Shown piece by piece: positions 1-6,097 of a stretch of DNA of 7,280 nucleotides; position 1 is the stretch's first letter, and each line of letters starts with the position of its first letter. The position numbers were made by a program, and so were the translations under genes. The notes beneath the pieces are model-generated. The model was not told where the DNA came from and did no database searches. It saw only the letters and a list, made by a program, of their open reading frames with translations. The stretch is from assembly GCA_021782675.1 (NCBI GenBank), contig JAJXUS010000096.1:1-7280 (forward strand), given 5' to 3'. Source of the stretch: Acidobacteriota bacterium. GTDB lineage: Bacteria; Acidobacteriota; Terriglobia; Terriglobales; Acidobacteriaceae.

Positions 1-732
1 GACGCGCGCACGCGCTTCTACGCCCTGGCGGCCGGGAGCACGCTCGGGCTGTGCTGGTTTCTGCAGGCGCATAGCGGAGCGACCGTCAACACGGCAATGC
101 CGGCATACGCCATTCTTTCGCTGCTGTTTGGCATTGCACTGGCGCGCCTGGATGCACACTTTGCAGCGCTGAGCCTCGATGCTGCGCGGGTTGCGTTGCT
201 GGCGGCCGCTGCACTGCCGCTGGTGAGCTGGGTGTACCAGCCGCATGACATTATTCCGCCCCAGGGCCTGGTCGATGCGCACATGCGCCGTGTGGCGTGG
301 ATTCGCAGCTTTCCGGGCGATATTTATGAGCCGGGGCATCCCTACGAGGCGATCGTTGCCGGCAAGCCCTGGCGTCCAGATGCTGCGGCGCTCCATGATG
401 CGCTGGCGGCGCTGCCAGCGGGGGACCGCCAAGAGCTCATCCGTCAGATTCAGCGGAAGATCGATGACTCCCGGCGAGTGGATGCGATCCTGCTGGAGAA
501 ACTGCCAGCGGCGGAGCAGAAGCGTCATCCCTGGCTGCCGGCAGATCTGCAACAGCGATATCCGGTGCTGGGGATGACGCCGGATGCTGATATGGGCGAT
601 CCGTATTCCCCGCACGCGGTTTATTTCCTGCTGCCGTGCCGGGAGTTGCCGCTGGCCCGGAAGCGCGGCTGGGTCCTGCTGCAGAATGGCTGCGCCGCCG
701 GGGACTTTCAAGAGAAACCACTGATAAACTGA
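1..732 (+). CDS. C-terminal part of a polytopic membrane protein, probable GT-C/family-39-like glycosyltransferase (5' end outside window)
   Basis: The reading frame is open from base 1 to the TGA at 730-732, so about 243 C-terminal residues are visible and the true start lies upstream. The ATG at 97 is probably internal, because the codons before it encode another hydrophobic segment in the same frame. Three likely membrane helices lie at visible residues about 6-22, 34-52 and 61-78. A soluble domain of about 165 residues follows. Its segment RSFPGDIYEPGHPYEAIVAGK (visible residues 102-122, with Pro105-Gly106-Asp107, Pro111, His113 and Gly121-Lys122) resembles the domain that follows the membrane region in bacterial GT-C-type (family 39-like) glycosyltransferases, which move sugars from lipid carriers on the outer face of the inner membrane. 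That resemblance is from memory; the catalytic N-terminal loop is not in the window. The gene lies 7 bases before rpe, so the two are probably co-transcribed. It could instead be an unclassified membrane protein. Confidence 0.6.
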   Translation, partial: DARTRFYALAAGSTLGLCWFLQAHSGATVNTAMPAYAILSLLFGIALARLDAHFAALSLDAARVALLAAAALPLVSWVYQPHDIIPPQGLVDAHMRRVAWIRSFPGDIYEPGHPYEAIVAGKPWRPDAAALHDALAALPAGDRQELIRQIQRKIDDSRRVDAILLEKLPAAEQKRHPWLPADLQQRYPVLGMTPDADMGDPYSPHAVYFLLPCRELPLARKRGWVLLQNGCAAGDFQEKPLIN

Positions 733-739
733 AGATATT

Positions 740-1510
740 GTGATTGAACTCGCAGCTTCCATCCTGTCCGCGGATTTTGCCCGCCTGGCCGATCAGATTG
801 CTGCCGCCGAGCGCGGTGGCGCGACCGTTGTTCACGTAGACGTGATGGATGGTCACTTTGTTCCGAATATCACGATCGGGCCACCGGTGGTGGCTTCACT
901 GCGTAAGGCGACCCGGCTGCCGCTCGATTGCCATCTGATGATCGAGAAGGCGGATGACTACATTCCTGCTCTGGCGGATGCGGGCGCAGACTGGGTGAGC
1001 GTCCATTATGAAGCCTGCCGTCACCTGCATCGGTCGCTCGAGCTGATTGCCCAGCACGGCATGAAGGCGGGGGTCGTCATCAATCCGGCGACGCGGGTCG
1101 ACCTGCTGCTGGATGTGCTGCCGATGGTGCATCACGTTCTGGTGATGAGTGTGAATCCGGGGTTCGGCGGGCAGAGCTTCATTGGCTTCTCGCTCGAGAA
1201 AATACGGCGCCTGTGTGCGCTGCGCGATGAAATGGCACTGTCGTATCGCGTAGAGGTGGATGGCGGGGTCGCGCTCGATACGGTAAGCGGCGTGGTGCAG
1301 GCCGGTGCGGAACTGCTGGTGGCGGGGAGTGCCGTGTTCGGTGACGGCCGTGCGCAGGAAAATGCACGCCGGCTGCTGGCAGCGGCGCGAGCGGCTGCCG
1401 GAGAGGCAGCGCCGCGAGGCACAGCGCGCAGCAAAGGTTCGCCGGGGCGGGAGAAGCGCAGACCTTCCGCCGGAAGCACGCGCGAGAAGGGTCTGCGGAG
1501 GGTCAGGTAA
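740..1510 (+). CDS. rpe: Ribulose-phosphate 3-epimerase with a basic C-terminal tail
   Basis: This enzyme interconverts ribulose 5-phosphate and xylulose 5-phosphate in the cytosolic pentose phosphate pathway. The single-domain TIM barrel is complete over residues 1-220. Visible motifs are SILSADF (8-14), HVDVMDGHFVPN (32-43), DCHLM (63-67), MSVNPGFGGQSF (136-147), VEVDGG (171-176) and VAGSAVF (194-200). The expected metal ligands His32, Asp34, His65 and Asp174 are present; Asp34 and Asp174 are the family's acid/base pair. GFGGQSF favours Rpe over the related allulose-6-phosphate epimerase. The start is GTG: an in-frame TAA at 725-727 leaves no other usual start codon, and only a weak purine stretch (GAAG, 731-734) precedes it. 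The protein has 256 residues against about 220-225 in typical members; residues 221-256 are an Arg/Lys-rich, low-complexity tail. The usual Pro of the N-terminal APSILSADF motif is Ala6. The TAA stop directly abuts the next ATG. Confidence 0.96.
   Translation: MIELAASILSADFARLADQIAAAERGGATVVHVDVMDGHFVPNITIGPPVVASLRKATRLPLDCHLMIEKADDYIPALADAGADWVSVHYEACRHLHRSLELIAQHGMKAGVVINPATRVDLLLDVLPMVHHVLVMSVNPGFGGQSFIGFSLEKIRRLCALRDEMALSYRVEVDGGVALDTVSGVVQAGAELLVAGSAVFGDGRAQENARRLLAAARAAAGEAAPRGTARSKGSPGREKRRPSAGSTREKGLRRVR
1497..1502 (+). promoter_or_regulatory. Strong ribosome binding site for the bamD-like gene, inside rpe
   Basis: GGAGGG sits 8 bases before the ATG at 1511, which is close to ideal spacing. 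It lies within the last codons of the rpe tail, so ribosomes finishing rpe pass over it. It supports the start at 1511 and suggests translational coupling between the two genes. Confidence 0.85.
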
Positions 1511-3196
1511 ATGAAGTCTCAGATTGCGTTGCACGCATCGCGTACGTCCGCGTTTTGTCTGCTGCTGGTCATCAGCGGCGCAACGGCGCACGCGGGCATC
1601 TTTCACCGCAAGACCAAGCCGCTTTCGCAGAAAGACGATGCGCTGGCGAGCGTTGCCTCCAATCAGCCGGATAAGGAGTTGTTCGACCGGGCGATGCGCG
1701 CCCTGAAGAAGGGCAAGTTCGACATTGCACGGCTTGATCTGCAGACGCTGCTGAATACCTATCCAGACTCGGAATACGCGATGCGCTCCAAGCTGGCGAT
1801 CGGAGATACCTGGTACAAAGAAGGCGGTTCTGCCGCGATGCAGCAGGCGGAGCAGGAATACAAGGACTTCATCACTTTTTTCCCGGACAAGCCGGAAGCG
1901 GCCGAAGCGCAGATGAAGGTGGCCGACATTTACTACAAGCAGATGCAGAAGCCGGACCGCGACCCAACAAATGCCATTCGGGCGCAAGAAGAGTACCGCG
2001 CAATGATTCTGCAGTATCCCGATTCCAGCCTGATTCCACAGGCGCGGCAGAAGCTCCGCGAAGTGCAGGAGGTGCTGGGGGATCACGAATTCACGATCGG
2101 CTCCTTCTATCAGGCGCAGCAGAACTACGTGGCGGCCGGCGCGCGCCTGCAGTCGATCATCGACAGCTACCCGTTGTACAGCCGCGTGGATGAGGCGCTG
2201 ATTGATGTGGGAGACGGCTATGCCGCCCAGGCCAAAAGCATTCAATCGCTGCGGCTGGATGCGGCGGCCAAGGAGCGGCTGCATGCCCTCTACGTGCATC
2301 GGGCCCAGCAGGCGTATGACCGCGTGATTCTTGAATATCCGATGATGCCGCACGCCGATGATGCGCGCGACCGGCTGGAGGCGATGGGGTTGCCCGTCCC
2401 GCAGCCCACCGAGCAGGCGGTGGCGGACAGCGCTGCCATTGAGCAGAGCCGCGCCCCCATTGATCTGAAATACAAAGCATTCCTGCTGATTACCTCGCGC
2501 CCCTCTACGGTGCAGGCGGCGCGGGTTGGCAATCCGAGCGTGGCCGACACCACAGAGGTGCTGGCGCCTTCCATCGTAAAAGAAACCCTCGCCGACATAA
2601 GCTGGGCGCAGAAGCCCGATGGCAAACCGGCGCCTTCGCGGCCGTATCTGTCGAACCGGGTCCCCGCCCAGCCGTTGCTCTCCAATAATGCGCCGCTGCC
2701 GGGGATGCCCACTTCGGCACCCCCCTCCGCCGGACAGCCGGCAAATTCACTGCAGCTCAATGACGTGGGAGGGGATAACGTCCAGGGAGGGACCGTCGAT
2801 CAGAATCAGACAGCACCGCAACCGCCGCAGGCCGTTCAGCCTCCGGTAGGCGCCGGGGCAACGGCTCCTAAAGCCGGCACTCCCGCTGCGGCTCAGCCGG
2901 ATGCCGCCACCAGCGGACAGCCGGGGGTGTGGCCATCGGCAGCGCCCGATAACGGCGGTTTGAAGAAGGTAGCGCCAAAGAACAGCACGCCGCTTCCCGC
3001 AAGCACGGATGCTGCCTCAGCCCCTGCGCAGGTGAATGATGTGCCCGAGGCCGCGCGCGCCTCGGCCATGCCTCAGCAAGAGACCGCCGCAGCGAACGGG
3101 AAGAAGAAAAAGAAGCAGAAGGCGCCCAAGTTTACTTCCGGGCAGGAGTCTTCAAGCGCGCACAAAAAGAAGAAAGGGCTGCACAAGCTCTGGTAG
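1511..3196 (+). CDS. bamD: BamD-like outer-membrane assembly TPR protein with a long disordered tail
   Basis: BamD family proteins are periplasmic TPR scaffolds that work with BamA to fold beta-barrel proteins into the outer membrane. Residues 1-28 look like a signal peptide: Lys2 and Arg11, a hydrophobic core CLLLVISGA (16-24), and a probable signal peptidase I site AHA|G after residue 28. There is no lipobox; the only nearby Cys (16) is inside the hydrophobic core, so unlike E. coli BamD the protein appears not to be lipid-anchored. TPR-like helical pairs cover about residues 54-295, with recurring A..(E/L)Y/F....YPDS-type repeat ends at 82-87, 122-127, 168-172, 218-222 and 275-279. From about residue 370 the chain is rich in Pro, Ala, Gln and Ser and is predicted by eye to be disordered. 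It ends with Lys clusters at 531-540 and 552-555 and a final Leu-Trp. At 561 residues it is more than twice the length of E. coli BamD (245). It abuts rpe and is followed by a terminator. The family call is good; the exact role of this paralogue is inferred. Confidence 0.83.
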   Translation: MKSQIALHASRTSAFCLLLVISGATAHAGIFHRKTKPLSQKDDALASVASNQPDKELFDRAMRALKKGKFDIARLDLQTLLNTYPDSEYAMRSKLAIGDTWYKEGGSAAMQQAEQEYKDFITFFPDKPEAAEAQMKVADIYYKQMQKPDRDPTNAIRAQEEYRAMILQYPDSSLIPQARQKLREVQEVLGDHEFTIGSFYQAQQNYVAAGARLQSIIDSYPLYSRVDEALIDVGDGYAAQAKSIQSLRLDAAAKERLHALYVHRAQQAYDRVILEYPMMPHADDARDRLEAMGLPVPQPTEQAVADSAAIEQSRAPIDLKYKAFLLITSRPSTVQAARVGNPSVADTTEVLAPSIVKETLADISWAQKPDGKPAPSRPYLSNRVPAQPLLSNNAPLPGMPTSAPPSAGQPANSLQLNDVGGDNVQGGTVDQNQTAPQPPQAVQPPVGAGATAPKAGTPAAAQPDAATSGQPGVWPSAAPDNGGLKKVAPKNSTPLPASTDAASAPAQVNDVPEAARASAMPQQETAAANGKKKKKQKAPKFTSGQESSSAHKKKKGLHKLW

Positions 3197-3216
3197 CGCG
3201 CAGTGCGGAAACAGTG

Positions 3217-3250
3217 GACGGGCGGCTTCGGCTGCCCGTCTTGCTTCTGT
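3217..3250 (+). terminator. Intrinsic terminator with a UUCG tetraloop, downstream of the bamD-like gene
   Basis: A 10-base-pair stem, GACGGGCGGC (3217-3226) with GCTGCCCGTC (3231-3240), has nine Watson-Crick pairs and one G-U pair. It encloses the very stable C(UUCG)G loop. A moderately T-rich tract, TTGCTTCTGT (3241-3250), follows. The hairpin begins 20 bases after the TAG of the bamD-like gene and should end the upstream operon. The tail is not a pure T run, so termination may be partial. Confidence 0.85.
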
Positions 3251-3349
3251 GCGAGCGGAGGCGTGCGAACCACGCTCGCGGGCGCTGTGCGCTCGCTATG
3301 CTATCGTGAGATTTGGCGGCATAACCGGCCCCCAACCCCTTGATAAGCC
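3251..3349 (+). promoter_or_regulatory. valS upstream region: presumed promoter and leader, no Shine-Dalgarno sequence
   Basis: Because a terminator precedes it, valS probably has its own promoter here. The best -10 candidate is TATCGT (3302-3307) with an extended TGC before it; no convincing -35 box lies about 17 bases upstream, so the exact promoter is not established. GCGAGCG (3251-3257) can pair with CGCTCGC at 3273-3279 or with a second copy at 3290-3296. A small hairpin GCGTG/CACGC (3261-3265 with 3271-3275) is a further option. The last 25 bases are C-rich and lack any AGGAGG-like element before the ATG. I see no T-box sequence and no run of Val codons that would suggest attenuation. 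Confidence 0.4.
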
Positions 3350-6088
3350 ATGCCGCGCGACCTTCCTAAAGCTTATAGCCCAACAGAAATTGAAGATAAG
3401 TGGGCCGAATTCTGGGTGGACCAGAATCTGTTTGCGGTGCCCACGCCGAAGGCGGACGAGCCGCCACGCCCGCCGTTCACCATGCTGCTGCCTCCGCCGA
3501 ATGTCACCGGGCGGCTGCACATCGGCCACATGCTGAACCAGACGGAGATGGACATTCTGACCCGCTGGCACCGCATGCGCGGCGATCGCGCGCTCTGGGT
3601 GCCGGGGACGGACCACGCCGGCATCGCCACGCAGATGATGGTGGAGCGCCGGCTGACGGCGGAGGGAACGTCCCGCCATCAGCTTGGCCGCGAAGCCTTT
3701 GTCGAGCGCGTGTGGGAGTGGAAGCGCGAGTACGGCGGCGCGATTCTGGAGCAGATGAAGCGGCTGGGCGCCAGCGTCGACTGGTCGCGCGAATACTTCA
3801 CGATGGATGAGCGCCTGACGAAGGCGGTCCGCGAGGCCTTTGTCCGCCTGTATGAAGAAGGGCTGATCTACCGCGGCAACTACATCGTGAACTGGTGCCC
3901 GGGCTGCCTGACGGCGATCAGCGATCTTGAGGTGGAGCACGAGGAGCAGCAGGGAAAGCTCTACGAGATTCGCTATCCGCTGGCGGATGGCGGCGGAAGC
4001 CTGACCATTGCGACAACGCGTCCGGAGACGATGGCGGGCGACGTCGCCGTGGTGGTGAATCCCGGAGATGCGCGCTATCGCGCCCTGGTTGGAAAGATGC
4101 TGCGGCTGCCGCTGTTCGGGCGCGAGATTCCTGTGCTTGCCGACGAGTGGGCGGATCCTGCGTTTGGAACGGGCGCAGTGAAGGTGACGCCGGCCCACGA
4201 CGCGAACGACTACGCCATCGGACAGCGGCACTCGCTGCCGTCTCTTACGGTGATGGATGAGCATGCGCGCATGAACGATGCGGCTGCGCCGTATGCGGGG
4301 CTGGACCGTTTTGCAGCGCGCAAACGCATCGTTGCGGACCTTGAAGCGCAGGGGTTTCTGGTGGCGGCGCGCGACCATGCGAACGCCGTCGGCAAGTGCT
4401 CGCGCTGCAAATCGGTCGTGGAGCCTCGGCTCTCGACGCAATGGTTCATCAAGATTCAACCGCTGGCGGACAAGGCGATTGCTGCGGTCGAGGGTGGAGC
4501 GATCCGCTTCACGCCCGACCAGTACCGCAAGGTCTTTTTCGAGTGGATGCGCAACATCCGCGACTGGTGCGTTTCGCGGCAGTTGTGGTGGGGCCATCGG
4601 ATTCCAGCATGGTACTGCGAAGCCTGCGGCAAGGTGCTGGTAGCGCGGGAGACGCCGTCAGCCTGCAGTGCGTGTGGCAGTGTGCAACTGCGGCAGGAAA
4701 CAGACGTGCTCGACACTTGGTTTTCCTCGGGCCTGCTGCCGTTTACAGTCTTCGGCTGGCCCACCCGGACACCCGGCCTGGCTACGTTTTATCCCACGCA
4801 GTTGCTGGTGACGGCGTTCGACATCCTCTTTTTCTGGGTCGCGCGCATGATCATGCTTGGCTGCCATTTTATGCAGCAGGTTCCGCTGCCGGACGGTTCG
4901 CCGCGGCCGCTCGAGGAGGCGGTGCCGTTCCGCGAGGTTTATATCCACGCGCTGGTGCGCGACGCCGACCGGCAGAAGATGTCGAAGACGAAAGGAAACG
5001 TCATCGATCCAATTGAACTGACCAGCCGTTTTGGGACGGATGCTGTGCGGTTTACGTTGGCGTCCATGGCGTCGCCGGGAACTGACATCGCTTTCAGTGA
5101 GGCGCGTACGGAGGGCAACCGCGCGTTCGCCAACAAGATATGGAATGCGGCGCGTTTTATTTTTCTTCAGATGGATCGGGCGCGGCAGGCAGGCATTGCA
5201 GCCGCGCCTCTGGCAGAGGATACGCGGATTGACTGGGAGCGGCAGACGATTGAGGCGCGCTGGATTGTGTCGCGGCTCCATCGTTGTGCGGAGACGGTGA
5301 ACCGCGCGCTGGCAGCGTACCGCTTCGATGACGCGGCGCAGGCGGTCTATCAGTTTTTCTGGGGCGAGTTCTGCGACTGGTATCTCGAGATCGTCAAGCT
5401 GCGGCTGAATGTTGCCGAGGGGGAATCGACGCAGGTTGCCGCAGACGCAATGCGGGCACTGCTCCATGTGTTTGAATCGGCGCTGCGGTTGCTGGCCCCA
5501 TTCATGCCGTTTCTGACCGAAGAGATATGGCATGCCTTCCATGAGGGTGCTACGCCGCGAAAGTCGATTGCTCTGGCGGAGTATCCAGTCGAGCGGGAGA
5601 TGTTTGCAGCGGATGAAGCCCGCATGGCAGCGCTGCAGGAGCTGATTGTTGCGGTGCGGGGCTTGCGCAAAGATCGCGGCGTCGAAGAAAAGCAGGCGGT
5701 CGCGTTGCTGGCGACGCCGGCCTCGGCTGCGCGCGCAGTGGTTGCCGGCAACGAGGAGATTATTCAGCGCCTGGCGAGAGTTTCAGAGATCACGCTGCAG
5801 GATGCACCCATCGCGGCTGGCGAAGGCCGCGCGCTTGTCGGATTCGACATTGGGATTGTCGCCCGCATCCAGGTGGACGCGGTGGCGGAGCGGCAGCGGT
5901 TGACGCGGGAGCTGGAAAAGCTGCGCACCGAGATGGCCAGCAAGCAGACGCAACTGAGCAACGAGGCGTTTCTTGCCAAGGCACCGCCGAAGGTGGTGGC
6001 CGGGCTTCGCGCGCGGGCAGAGGAACTGACCGTGCTGATTGAAAAAGATAATGCTGCGCTGGAAGCGCTGGCAGAACCACGGAAATAG
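3350..6088 (+). CDS. valS: Valyl-tRNA synthetase
   Basis: This cytosolic class I synthetase attaches valine to tRNA-Val and clears mischarged threonine. Its 912 residues lie within the usual range (E. coli 951). The Rossmann catalytic fold carries HIGH at 57-60 and KMSKT at 543-547, and DHAGIATQ is at 88-95. The CP1 editing domain, about residues 200-345, contains TTRPET (222-227) and AHDANDY (282-288). Four CxxC pairs, Cys183/186, Cys350/353, Cys423/426 and Cys439/442, fit the zinc sites seen in bacterial ValRS. The helical anticodon-binding domain spans about 630-780. The C-terminal tRNA-binding coiled coil, about 843-908, is Glu/Lys/Arg-rich. In-frame TGA and TAA codons at 3341-3346 lie one codon before the ATG, so the start is fixed. 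There is no clear Shine-Dalgarno sequence, so initiation may be SD-independent. The gene leads a unit with nadC 9 bases downstream. The fourth KMSKS-loop residue is Ser and the fifth Thr, a tolerated variation. Confidence 0.98.
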   Translation: MPRDLPKAYSPTEIEDKWAEFWVDQNLFAVPTPKADEPPRPPFTMLLPPPNVTGRLHIGHMLNQTEMDILTRWHRMRGDRALWVPGTDHAGIATQMMVERRLTAEGTSRHQLGREAFVERVWEWKREYGGAILEQMKRLGASVDWSREYFTMDERLTKAVREAFVRLYEEGLIYRGNYIVNWCPGCLTAISDLEVEHEEQQGKLYEIRYPLADGGGSLTIATTRPETMAGDVAVVVNPGDARYRALVGKMLRLPLFGREIPVLADEWADPAFGTGAVKVTPAHDANDYAIGQRHSLPSLTVMDEHARMNDAAAPYAGLDRFAARKRIVADLEAQGFLVAARDHANAVGKCSRCKSVVEPRLSTQWFIKIQPLADKAIAAVEGGAIRFTPDQYRKVFFEWMRNIRDWCVSRQLWWGHRIPAWYCEACGKVLVARETPSACSACGSVQLRQETDVLDTWFSSGLLPFTVFGWPTRTPGLATFYPTQLLVTAFDILFFWVARMIMLGCHFMQQVPLPDGSPRPLEEAVPFREVYIHALVRDADRQKMSKTKGNVIDPIELTSRFGTDAVRFTLASMASPGTDIAFSEARTEGNRAFANKIWNAARFIFLQMDRARQAGIAAAPLAEDTRIDWERQTIEARWIVSRLHRCAETVNRALAAYRFDDAAQAVYQFFWGEFCDWYLEIVKLRLNVAEGESTQVAADAMRALLHVFESALRLLAPFMPFLTEEIWHAFHEGATPRKSIALAEYPVEREMFAADEARMAALQELIVAVRGLRKDRGVEEKQAVALLATPASAARAVVAGNEEIIQRLARVSEITLQDAPIAAGEGRALVGFDIGIVARIQVDAVAERQRLTRELEKLRTEMASKQTQLSNEAFLAKAPPKVVAGLRARAEELTVLIEKDNAALEALAEPRK

Positions 6089-6093
6089 GCGGT
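6087..6093 (+). promoter_or_regulatory. Likely ribosome binding site of nadC, overlapping the valS stop
   Basis: AGGCGGT matches the ideal AGGAGGT in six of seven positions. It starts inside the valS TAG codon and ends 4 bases before the nadC ATG, a slightly short spacing. The overlap fits translational coupling of valS and nadC. Confidence 0.5.
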
Positions 6094-6097
6094 CACC

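Noticed and set aside
97..732. A complete gene starting at ATG 97
   Set aside because: The frame is open back to base 1 and the preceding codons encode another hydrophobic segment, so the window cuts a longer gene and ATG 97 is probably internal.
896..2353. Antisense open frame of 485 codons opposite rpe and the bamD-like gene
   Set aside because: It lies opposite two well-supported genes, has no recognisable domain and is rich in Arg/His/Leu as expected from the complement of GC-rich codons. It is a compositional shadow.
3098..3175. Programmed frameshifting at the AAG/AAA-rich lysine codons of the bamD-like gene
   Set aside because: The heptamers are G AAA AAG and C AAA AAG, not the A AAA AAG slippery type in the right frame, and no downstream product or stimulatory element stands out.
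3251..3349. T-box riboswitch or Val leader-peptide attenuator for valS
   Set aside because: There is no T-box consensus, no terminator/antiterminator pair after it, and short in-frame ORFs (for example from GTG 3287 to TGA 3341) contain no run of Val codons.
3296..4597. Antisense open frame of 433 codons opposite valS
   Set aside because: It covers the catalytic and editing domains of a certain valS on the other strand, and its residues are those produced by reverse complement of GC-rich coding DNA. No motif is visible.
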